From contig JAJYDC010000030.1 of assembly GCA_021777835.1 (NCBI GenBank), positions 1 to 32,280 on the forward strand: a stretch of 32,280 nucleotides of DNA, in the 5' to 3' direction. The first letter of the stretch is position 1. The number at the start of each line of letters is the position of its first letter. This document shows, piece by piece, positions 23,932-30,299 of this stretch. The notes beneath the pieces were generated by a model. The model searched no databases. It was not told the DNA's origin and saw only the letters and a list, made by a program, of their open reading frames with translations. The DNA comes from Bacteroidota bacterium (GTDB lineage Bacteria > Bacteroidota > Ignavibacteria > Ignavibacteriales > Ignavibacteriaceae). Made by a program: the position numbers and the translations under genes.

Positions 23932-24810
23932 TTATTTTTTCACTACTTGATGAATTTGATTTACTATTATATTATTGAGCCTAAGTTTTTCTTGAGGTTG
24001 ATATTCTTTGTCATGTTTTAAACTTATTCTAAAAACCCCGGATGAATCAGCATTCGCATTTTCAATTGAAACTATAGTTCCAGCAATTGCACCACCTATC
24101 AAACCACCCATAAAACCACCAATAAATCCCGCAGTTTTACCAGTACTTTGATTTTTACAGGGGACAACTAAAGATGCTTTATCTGATGATTTATTGTCTA
24201 ATAATTTTATATCCCCAATATAATTTGCACAATCCCGCTTTATTTCAAACCTTGCAATATGTTCCGGCATACTTGCATAGTATACTTCTTCGCTTTTATA
24301 TGGGAAATACTCTATTATTTTTGTTATTTCATATTTGCCCGGTTTTATGCAGTATGAAAATTTTCTATTTGGAAATAAATCAAGATAAATGGGAGAATAA
24401 GAATGTTCATGATATTTCGATAGTTCAATTTTCATATGAATCCCAATTTCTTCGTTTCGATCTAAATGCCCCCAAACGCATCGATTATTCGAGTCAATTA
24501 TTGCTCTAATTTTATTATACTTAAAATAAAGTGTATCGGCACTTCCGAACATACCGATTTTATTTTGCAAGAAGAGAACTCCAGCACTATCTTTTCTTAT
24601 CACTTTTCCATGCCTAATAGGATCTAAATTTGACCATGGAAATAATATTGCCGGTCCATCAAATTTATAAATAGATTTTGTGAAATAATTACCTTCAATG
24701 GTTGTCTCACATGTTGGTGAATTAGAATGCCTCGTAAGTTGATTGTAACTACAACCATTTAACAAAAGAATTGAGATAACAACCAATATTATAATCTTAA
24801 TTTTTCCCAT
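23932..24810 (-). CDS. Lipoprotein with a glycine-zipper segment
   Basis: A 292-residue lipoprotein (signal IIILVVISILLLNGC, lipobox Cys20). The body is beta-rich, with repeated short strands such as GVLFLQNKIGMFGSADTLYF and YCIKPGKYEITKII, the latter resembling DUF2846-type lipoproteins in which a small protein presents as K-x-G-x-Y. Near residues 228-250 a glycine zipper, GKTAGFIGGFMGGLIGGAIA, could insert in a membrane. No enzyme motif is seen. It is bounded on the 3' side by a good attC. On the 5' side lies the integrase fossil, so it would be the first cassette if the attachment site were downstream of the integrase. Confidence 0.7.
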   Translation of the reverse strand: MGKIKIIILVVISILLLNGCSYNQLTRHSNSPTCETTIEGNYFTKSIYKFDGPAILFPWSNLDPIRHGKVIRKDSAGVLFLQNKIGMFGSADTLYFKYNKIRAIIDSNNRCVWGHLDRNEEIGIHMKIELSKYHEHSYSPIYLDLFPNRKFSYCIKPGKYEITKIIEYFPYKSEEVYYASMPEHIARFEIKRDCANYIGDIKLLDNKSSDKASLVVPCKNQSTGKTAGFIGGFMGGLIGGAIAGTIVSIENANADSSGVFRISLKHDKEYQPQEKLRLNNIIVNQIHQVVKK

Positions 24811-25036
24811 ATTTTATTCACTTCTTGATATTAATAATTTAGCTTAAAAATATTATTGGAGAGGATTAAACAGCATATCCTTTCGCATGTTAGACTGATC
24901 TAATTTCCTTCTAATATTCTGCTTAGATATAAGCTTAATCTCCATAACTGGACTATTTATACATAATTATAATATTTGTTTTTACTTCCTTCGGCTTATT
25001 AGCACATGAAACAATCTGCCTAATAAAAATTTACTC
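24811..25036. other. Gap between integrase fossil and first lipoprotein gene
   Basis: AT-rich sequence with no coding frame. If the integrase was transcribed in the same direction as its array, the attI site should lie here. A GTTATGG on the minus strand (24942-24948) is the only near-GTTRRRY box I noticed, and it is one base off. I therefore do not call attI. Confidence 0.3.
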
Positions 25037-25514
25037 TCATCCGTCTAATTAACTCTTAATTCCTGCACCAGTATTTGAGGCTTATGCATATAAAATTGTC
25101 GTTTTTACGCTACTATGTCCGAGTAATTCTTGTATAGTTATTATATCATATCCGGCTTCAAGAAGATGTGTAGCAAATGAATGACTAAAAGTACGTTACG
25201 TACCTTGTTTTAAAATCTTAGCCTTTTGTACAGTTTGCCTTAAATCTTTTTGTATTGTGCTATCGTTTATATGATAATTTTTATATCTCCTCAATTCCTA
25301 TTTCATTAGGGTGCTTTTTGTTGTTGAAAAGAATAAATCGCTTAATATACGAGGTGCAGCTTTCTTCCGTCTTAGGTAAATATAGCTTCACTCGCATATC
25401 AATGTTAACTCTATCTAAAAGTCTTGGGTTATCTTTTTGAAATGTGTTTATGTCGCCCTGAAGTGGCAGTATTCTGCGCTCACTCTTTGTGGGAATATTT
25501 ACATGAGCGAGCAT
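25037..25514 (-). pseudogene. intI: Fossil integron integrase (tyrosine recombinase)
   Basis: From an ATG at 25514 the frame runs through NPRLLDRVNIDMRVKLYLPK and TEESCTSYIKRFILFNNKKH to PNEIGIEEI. This is the N-terminal SAM-like core-binding domain of IntI proteins (compare YSxRTExxYxxWIKRFIxFHxxRHP). A TAA follows, and within about 25 bases the sequence jumps to the C-terminal part in another frame: NDSTIQKDLRQTVQKAKI, an in-frame [23 protein letters not shown] then [24 protein letters not shown] and further stops. About 190 residues with catalytic Arg-I, Lys and His are missing, and the box II HxxRH Arg is Ser. The Tyr in TTILYA remains. The gene is certainly inactive. It lies on the same strand as the cassettes. 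Confidence 0.88.
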
Positions 25515-26049
25515 CTATTATTCTCCCCATGTGTATTCATCAGAAATTTATTTTTTGTATCCATCATTAAGTCAAATACATTATCCCTATAAATTTATGA
25601 ATTAACCTAAATATTAAATTTTCAATCTCCAAGAAAATCATTGCAATTTTATGTTTTCTGTTGTCATAAATATGTAATAATAAAGGAGGTGTGTTTCTTT
25701 GAAATGCTTTTACAGCCATTTTTATAAAACCATATTCTCATATTATTGTTTTCGTAAAAGCTCGATAACCGCTTTTTAATAATCTTTCTTTATGTAAATC
25801 ACAATTTAAGTTTTCCAAAGTATTATCGATTCTTATCGATGAAATATATGTAGCTTTTGGAGTTAGTCCCTAAAATAATTCGGCTTGCCAATTACCTTTT
25901 AGATTTAACGACACTATAGTTCGGAAAAGTAATAAACACTTATAGATTAGATCCTAAATGGCCTCAATCCTGCCTTAACCTGGAATGCAAGAACTAGTAA
26001 TTTTTTACTTATTAAGTATGCTAACCTAATGATTAATTTAATTGAAATT
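25515..26049. other. Gap without a recognisable gene
   Basis: About 535 bp between the integrase fossil and the HigBA operator. Short minus-strand coding-like stretches occur (for example QRNTPPLLLHIYDNRKHKIA around 25.65-25.71 kb), but all frames are broken. On the minus strand GGTTAGCA near 26020-26027 resembles R', and CTTAATAAGTAA follows it. It is probably eroded cassette DNA. Confidence 0.4.
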
Positions 26050-26065
26050 ATGTCAAATATGACAT
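26050..26065. promoter_or_regulatory. Probable HigA operator (ATGTCA-N4-TGACAT)
   Basis: A perfect 6-bp inverted repeat with a 4-bp spacer lies 12 bp before the higB start. XRE-type antitoxins autorepress through such palindromes overlapping the promoter. Position and symmetry are seen; binding is inferred. Confidence 0.65.
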
Positions 26066-26077
26066 ATATTTGCTTGC

Positions 26078-26410
26078 ATGAGAATAAACGATAAACCTCT
26101 CATATGGCTGCATGGTGAAATAAAGACACCACCATTTTCTTCTGCCGCCAGGATTGAAGCTGGATTTCTTTTTCGACTTCTTCAGATGGGAGAAAAACTT
26201 AATATGCCTCATTCAAGGCCAATGCCAAATATTGGTTCTAACTGTCACGAACTTAGAATTAACGATGAAACAGGTATATGGCGGATTATTTATAGAATCG
26301 ATGATGATGGGATAATAATTCTTGAAGTGTTTAATAAGAAGAGCCAACAAACACCAAAAAAGATTATAGACACTTGTAAAAAGAGAATAAAGGAATATGA
26401 CAATGAATAA
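26078..26410 (+). CDS. higB: HigB-like toxin (phage-derived Gp49-like)
   Basis: A 110-residue toxin of the Gp49-like/HigB family (PF05973), a RelE-fold ribosome-dependent mRNA endonuclease. Typical segments are WLHGEIKTPPFSSAARIEAG, LLQMGEKLNMPHSRPMPNIG, the strand CHELRINDETGIWRIIYRID with the conserved Arg residues, and the final IILEVFNKKSQQTPKKIID. The ATG sits 12 bp behind a perfect palindrome. The gene is on the plus strand, against the array, and overlaps higA by 14 bp. It is an intact module with its own regulation. Confidence 0.88.
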   Translation: MRINDKPLIWLHGEIKTPPFSSAARIEAGFLFRLLQMGEKLNMPHSRPMPNIGSNCHELRINDETGIWRIIYRIDDDGIIILEVFNKKSQQTPKKIIDTCKKRIKEYDNE

Positions 26411-26714
26411 GGTAAAACAAAAAAAACTGGAGAAAAGTGGTTGGACAATTGGCTCTGCTAAAGATTTCCTTGGCTTATCAGATGAAGAATCTGCATACAT
26501 CGAATTAAAAATTAAGCTTAGTACTAATTTAAGAAAATTAAGAACTGAGCATAATATAACACAAGTTGAGCTTGCTAAAATTCTCAAGTCCAGCCAATCT
26601 AGAGTAGCAAAAATTGAAACTGGAGATCCTTCCGTTTCTCTTGATCTCATCATAAGGTCATTACTAGCTCTTGGAACATCAAAAAAGGAAATTGCTCGAG
26701 CCATATCTTCGTAA
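26397..26714 (+). CDS. higA: XRE-family antitoxin HigA-like
   Basis: A 105-residue antitoxin. After an N-terminal part carrying GWTIGSAKDFLGLSDEESAY, the helix-turn-helix spans LRTEHNITQVELAKILKSSQ followed by SRVAKIETGDPSVSLDLIIR (about residues 50-90). This HigA/XRE type binds HigB and represses the operon, probably at the palindrome at 26050-26065. Start choices MTM and M(N)K differ by two residues. A 14-bp overlap with higB points to coupled translation, in the toxin-first order typical of higBA. Confidence 0.88.
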   Translation: MTMNKVKQKKLEKSGWTIGSAKDFLGLSDEESAYIELKIKLSTNLRKLRTEHNITQVELAKILKSSQSRVAKIETGDPSVSLDLIIRSLLALGTSKKEIARAISS

Positions 26715-26764
26715 AGCTGTCTGCATCGAGCCGGTGAATATTATTCTGTATTACCAGCTTTCCA

Positions 26765-27492
26765 TTTATTTATTAAAGGGGGTTAGGTGCTAAATGATTT
26801 TTTTTATTATCACATGCATTGCCTTATCGCTTGCAATATTTTCAATACATTTATATCCCAAAGATTTGAGATCCAAATTCAAATAAAGATTTTCACCACT
26901 TCCTAAAATTACAGGGGATACAGCTAAATGTAATTCATCTACTAATTGAGCCTTAAGATATTGGCGAATTGTACTAACACCCCCACCAAGTCTTACATCT
27001 TTGCCATTTGCAGAATCAAAAGCTCTTTCAAGAGCTGAATTAATCCCATCCGTTACAAAGTGAAAAGTTGTGCCGCCTTCCATCTCAATTGATTCACGCT
27101 TATGGTTAGTTAAGATAAAAATAGGGACATGATATGGTGGATTTTCTCCCCACCATCCTTTCCAATCAACATTAGGTAAGCCGCGATATGGACTAAACAT
27201 ATTACGCCCTAAAATCCAGGCGCCAATATTTTCAAAACCTTTTTCAGCAAATTCATTATCAACCCCTGATGTGCCATCACTCTTTCCTAATACGTTCTGC
27301 TGAAAAGTTTTTGTGGGGAAAAACCATTGGTGAAGCTCTTGACCTCCAACTCCCAAAGGATTTTCCAGGCTTTGATTCGGTCCTGCGCCAAATCCATCCA
27401 CTGATACAGAAAAACTTGCAACACGTAATTTTTGCATTTATAAGTCCTTTCAGAAAAATTGAGTTAATATCTAACCGAGTTCCAGCTAACTT
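26765..27492. repeat. Duplicated cassette segment, copy 2
   Basis: Second copy of 21177-21904, offset 5588 bp and in the same orientation. It is identical across the gene and the upstream R' region. The 3' flank turns into a different sequence (GGAAAGCTGGTAATACAGAA against AAGTCTAGCCGGTAGTATAG) that still looks distantly related. Confidence 0.92.
26790..27437 (-). CDS. Dihydrofolate reductase-like (RibD C-terminal family) protein, copy 2
   Basis: A 215-residue protein identical to the product of 21202-21849 (DHFR/RibD-C fold, with SVDGFGAGPNQ, ILGRNMFSPYRG and VRLGGGVSTIRQYL). No nucleotide differences within the gene were noticed when the two copies were compared line by line. It lies between the inverted HigBA module and an attC-like box, with R' GTTAGAT 32 bp before its start and ACCTAAC 2 bases after its stop. 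Perfect identity means a recent duplication or gene conversion, in contrast to the eroded genes around it. Confidence 0.86.
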   Translation of the reverse strand: MQKLRVASFSVSVDGFGAGPNQSLENPLGVGGQELHQWFFPTKTFQQNVLGKSDGTSGVDNEFAEKGFENIGAWILGRNMFSPYRGLPNVDWKGWWGENPPYHVPIFILTNHKRESIEMEGGTTFHFVTDGINSALERAFDSANGKDVRLGGGVSTIRQYLKAQLVDELHLAVSPVILGSGENLYLNLDLKSLGYKCIENIASDKAMHVIIKKII

Positions 27493-27518
27493 GCCGCCCA
27501 GAGCAGGCTAAGTTAGAA
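27469..27518 (-). repeat. attC-like spacer 15 (short)
   Basis: R'' TTCTAAC, L''-like TTAGCCTG, then CTCTGGGCGGCAAGTTAGCT, GGAACTCG and R' GTTAGAT. The end boxes pair at 6 of 7 positions, and CTAACTTAGCC/GGCAAGTTAG pair internally. The R' side is shared with DHFR-like copy 1, but the CTCTGGGCGGC is not. It is probably a shortened attC behind the PIN/RHH pair, 218 bp from that pair's stop. Confidence 0.48.
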
Positions 27519-27736
27519 GGACAATAGCAAAAATTAAGAAAATATTTGTTAACTAATATGACTTAAACAACAATGTTAAACACAAACTACAAAGCTGATA
27601 ACATCAAAAACTCCGCATTGATAAGGCGATCAAGTTGTAGAGTAAGGAATGAAGCTTATTATAAGCACCTACTGGGATATAGACACTTCAAGAAACACTA
27701 GCCAAAGGTAAAGTTTACCTTCCTCTTAAGTAATTA

Positions 27737-27997
27737 TTAATTTACTCTATCCCAACTCTGAACTTCTCTTGAAGGAACCTTTGACATTATCTTTTTTACT
27801 TTTTTCTTTAAATTGTTTACAGACTTATTTGATAATCTCGATTCCAAAATAGAAACTGATTCTAATTGTGTTAATTGAGAGTTCAATAAATAATTAGTTA
27901 ATTGGTTTATTGAAACACCTTGATATTTGGCTTCTCTTTCAAGCCTTCTTTTTAAATCTTTTGGTAACCGTAATGTTACCACTTGTGAATCACTCAT
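27737..27997 (-). CDS. Ribbon-helix-helix antitoxin
   Basis: An 86-residue protein. The N-terminal SDSQVVTLRLPKDLKRRLER is the beta strand and first helix of a RHH domain, and EAKYQGVSINQLTNYLLNSQ completes it (Arc/HicB-like toxin-antitoxin type). A C-terminal tail LKKKVKKIMSKVPSREVQSW probably contacts the PIN toxin. It overlaps the upstream PIN gene by 8 bp. The order toxin-antitoxin is reversed relative to most PIN pairs but is known for this PIN subfamily. Confidence 0.8.
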   Translation of the reverse strand: MSDSQVVTLRLPKDLKRRLEREAKYQGVSINQLTNYLLNSQLTQLESVSILESRLSNKSVNNLKKKVKKIMSKVPSREVQSWDRVN

Positions 27998-28460
27998 TTT
28001 TGGCCTCTAATATTTTATAGAATTCCTTCGGAGTCATAACTCTAAATCCAAATCCTTTTAATTCACCTTGTTTAAAATCTCTTATATTAGAAGTAACTAA
28101 ATAATCACTGTTACTTGCAAATGCACATTGCATAAAAATATTATCGTTTTCATCTGGAAGATTAGGACGCAATAAATAATATATAGAATGTTTCTGAGCT
28201 AATAAGGGTAATAAATCTAGGAAATCTTCCACTTCCTTCTCAGAAGGATTTAATAACTTAAGATTTTCTTCCCTCATTAATACATCGTAATATTCAAAAT
28301 AAATTTGAGGCGAGACAGCTAATTTTATTTTCTCATCAATAATCAATTTAACAATTAAATGAGAGGCACCTTTATTACTATAAAGCGCAGAGAATATTAT
28401 GTTTGTATCAACTGTATAATCATATATTTTAATGATAGCACATATAGTTAGAATTTTCAA
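27990..28460 (-). CDS. PIN-family toxin (TIGR00305 type)
   Basis: About 140-156 residues. The PIN core shows YTVDTNIIFSALYSNKGASH (first Asp), PQIYFEYYDVLMRE, the acidic LLRPNLPDENDNIFMQCAFA and SDYLVTSNIRDF, matching the putative toxin-antitoxin system toxin component, PIN family. The TTG start at 28460 adds an odd N-terminal stretch (KILTICAIIK) that overlaps the RT remnant in another frame; the natural start may be a non-ATG codon nearer IYDYTVDTN. It probably cleaves RNA and is neutralised by the downstream RHH protein. Confidence 0.8.
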   Translation of the reverse strand: MKILTICAIIKIYDYTVDTNIIFSALYSNKGASHLIVKLIIDEKIKLAVSPQIYFEYYDVLMREENLKLLNPSEKEVEDFLDLLPLLAQKHSIYYLLRPNLPDENDNIFMQCAFASNSDYLVTSNIRDFKQGELKGFGFRVMTPKEFYKILEAKNE

Positions 28461-28629
28461 GATACTTTTTAACCTTACCGAAGCTTATTCCATTTTCACC
28501 ACAGCTGCCGCCATTGGCTTTTACTCTTTTATACAGCACTCTTAGAAAATAAGGCAGACCTATCTTATCGTATAGTACATAAAAAAAATACGAGCCTCGC
28601 TTGTGTAAAATACTGTTGTTACGGCTTAC
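28429..28629 (-). pseudogene. N-terminal remnant of a group II intron reverse transcriptase
   Basis: An open stretch between stops reads ... YVLYDKIGLPYFLRVLYKRV then KANGGSCGENGISFGKVKKY and LENSN. It matches the N-terminal pattern of group II intron RTs (LYDKIxxxxxLxxAYxRVKANxGxAGVDGxxF). Expected A-V-D is C-E-N here. The RT catalytic domains are absent, and the frame ends inside the start of the PIN gene. Group IIC introns often insert at attC sites, and here the remnant occupies the gap where an attC would be expected behind the pRiA4b-like gene. I found no intron ribozyme domains. The call rests on about 40 residues. Confidence 0.58.
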
Positions 28630-28804
28630 TTACTGATAAGAGAGCTTCAACATATTCCTATCCGTTTATGCTGTCTGCTTTTCGCCTGCCTGAATGACAA
28701 ATTTGACGGATTGGATTTTTTCAAGGTTTACACTTGTAAATTACATCTAAACTAAAGCCACTCAAAACACACTATTGACTCGTAATACAAACTTTTCGTA
28801 ATAT

Positions 28805-29410
28805 TTAATCTTCATTCATTTGTTTAAATCTTTCTTTAGGGTCATCAAACGATACATCGTTGGGATCAAATTTTTCTGGATCAAACTCTTCGCCTAACCA
28901 TTCAATCATTTCATTGTATTCTTCATTTTTAGGATCTTTCAAGACAGACAATAAATTGTAGTAACCACCAATTCCACCACAATCTTCCGGTGGACAAGCC
29001 ATTTGACCGTCAATACATTTTGGATATTTCTCACCAATTGTCCCTTGGATTATTTTCTCGAACTTGATTGTATGTATCCACGAATCTCCAAAATCATACT
29101 CATATCTGGCATTGCGATTATTTTCATTAAAATATTTCGATATTTTTACTTTATGATCTGCCAAAACTTTTCTATCAAATGCATCATACTCTTCATCGGG
29201 GATTCCGATTTCAACTTTACCATTTGTTATCGGGTCTTTTATTGAAAATGAATGTAGATGGTAATCAAGCCAACCCATAGAATCTTGAATAGCTACGTGT
29301 AAATCCCAAAATGAATAATGAGAAGGTACTAATATCCTTCTCCAAATTGATGGTTCGGAACTGGTTAGCGTAATTTTGAATTGATACACTTCATTTATTT
29401 TTTTACTCAT
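28805..29410 (-). CDS. Plasmid pRiA4b ORF-3-like protein
   Basis: About 201 residues of the pRiA4b ORF-3-like family (PF07929). Signature segments are VYQFKITLTSSEPSIWRRIL, HYSFWDLHVAIQDSMGWLDY followed by HLHSF, the YEYDFGDSWIHTIKFEKI strand, and the C-terminal ACPPEDCGGIGGYYNLLSVL. Function is unknown; the family is widespread on plasmids and in integron cassettes. The ATG at 29410 starts SKKINEVYQF; an upstream TTG at 29422 is less likely. R' of an attC-like spacer lies 45 bp upstream. Downstream, the expected attC is replaced by about 340 bp with the RT remnant. Confidence 0.88.
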   Translation of the reverse strand: MSKKINEVYQFKITLTSSEPSIWRRILVPSHYSFWDLHVAIQDSMGWLDYHLHSFSIKDPITNGKVEIGIPDEEYDAFDRKVLADHKVKISKYFNENNRNARYEYDFGDSWIHTIKFEKIIQGTIGEKYPKCIDGQMACPPEDCGGIGGYYNLLSVLKDPKNEEYNEMIEWLGEEFDPEKFDPNDVSFDDPKERFKQMNED

Positions 29411-29454
29411 AATATTATCCAATCAATTTTTTCACAAAATAATTTAGTTAGTTT

Positions 29455-29620
29455 GTATATCGCCGTTGTGGCTAAGGCGCCGCCTAAATCTACAATACCG
29501 AACTTTTTAATATTAATTATAATTACAAAAAACTTTCATAGCAAGACTGCCTTTAACAACAAACTTAAAACAGCCTTCCCCGATTAAATCCGTGCTATCG
29601 AGTTGAAGCACTCGTTAGTA
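29455..29620 (-). repeat. attC-like spacer 16 (well preserved)
   Basis: R'' TACTAAC, L'' GAGTGCTTCAACTCGATAGC, a centre with GGCTGTTTTAAGTTTGTTG, TTGCTATGAAAGTTTTTTGT and CGGTATTGTAGATTTAGG, then L' GCGCCTTAGCCACAACGGC. It aligns along its whole 166-bp length with the 23.8-kb site (166 bp). R' is GATATAC, two bases off GTTRRRY, so it may be poorly recombinogenic. Confidence 0.72.
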
Positions 29621-29632
29621 CTCTTTGTGTTT

Positions 29633-29648
29633 CCCTTTTAGAAAAGGG
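29633..29648. terminator. Short hairpin behind the NIPSNAP gene
   Basis: The 7-bp perfect arms CCCTTTT and AAAAGGG with a 2-base loop lie 16 bp behind the stop. No U-run follows on the minus strand, so termination is uncertain. Confidence 0.35.
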
Positions 29649-29664
29649 TTAAATAAATCCTTGT

Positions 29665-29991
29665 TCATCTTTCAATAATATCAATCCAATTTTGTAGACT
29701 TTCTGGTGCAACAACCATAGCAGCAGAACTTTCAATTCTTGAGACTATTGCTTCTCTCGGCCCATTCTTCCAATCTTCACTTCCATAAAAGGTATCTTCC
29801 AAAATTTGTCTATCTTCTAAACTTTTAAATAAGCGGATAACATAATAAGTGTTTTCATCATGCAAAGATCGTCCATGTGCTACAACATTAATTTTCCACT
29901 TTTCTAAAAGTGGTAATGATTGTGTAACATAAACTTGATGAAATTCCTCTCTCGTTCCTTCTTTAAGATTTAAGATTAAGATTTCTATCAT
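29665..29991 (-). CDS. NIPSNAP-family protein
   Basis: A 108-residue ferredoxin-like (dimeric alpha-beta barrel) protein. IEILILNLKEGTREEFHQVY is the first strand and helix. LPLLEKWKINVVAHGRSLHD and TYYVIRLFKSLEDRQILEDT followed by FYGSEDWKNGPREAIVSRIE are characteristic of bacterial NIPSNAP proteins (PF07978). The biochemical role is unknown. It is a compact single gene between an attC at 29.5 kb and an R'-like box 124 bp upstream, and is the rightmost recognisable cassette gene. Confidence 0.82.
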   Translation of the reverse strand: MIEILILNLKEGTREEFHQVYVTQSLPLLEKWKINVVAHGRSLHDENTYYVIRLFKSLEDRQILEDTFYGSEDWKNGPREAIVSRIESSAAMVVAPESLQNWIDIIER

Positions 29992-30114
29992 AAAATATTC
30001 CTAATATTTATGTTATTAATAATTTAAAAAATTTAGTCAATTAAAAATATTTACCATAATTTCATACACTATTTTTCAGATCTTGTTAATGAGAGCTTAA
30101 CAACTTATAACATT

Positions 30115-30170
30115 ATGTTCGGCTGAATTATGAGCCTTGCCTGGTAAAAATAAGCAAAAATTTCTTTCGC
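30115..30170 (-). repeat. Right-most attC-like half site
   Basis: The minus strand reads AAGGCTCATAATTCAGCCGA then ACATAAT and GTTATAA. The end resembles the R' side of the 20.8-kb spacer, but no R'' or shared centre is seen upstream. It may mark the right limit of the array. Confidence 0.33.
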
Positions 30171-30299
30171 TTTCTTATGATTTTGACTATTTTTAATGCA
30201 GTCGGAGTATTGAGGAGACACAACAGGGTTTAATTTTATTTTTATTAAATGGATATTCTAAGATTTTAATTTATTGGTAAACGAATAAGGATTTTTTGT

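Noticed and set aside
24942-24948. GTTATGG as attI core site downstream of the integrase fossil
   Set aside because: One base off GTTRRRY with no supporting direct repeats; such heptamers occur by chance in AT-rich DNA.
25681-25776. Plus-strand AAAGGAGGTG followed by a 26-codon TTG frame
   Set aside because: The ribosome-binding-like sequence is good, but the peptide is short, Cys/Phe/Tyr-rich, unconserved to my knowledge, and lies in eroded DNA.
26213-26704. Minus-strand 163-codon open frame opposite higBA
   Set aside because: It is the antisense shadow of two well-supported toxin-antitoxin genes, and its translation has no recognisable domain and biased, low-complexity hydrophobic stretches.
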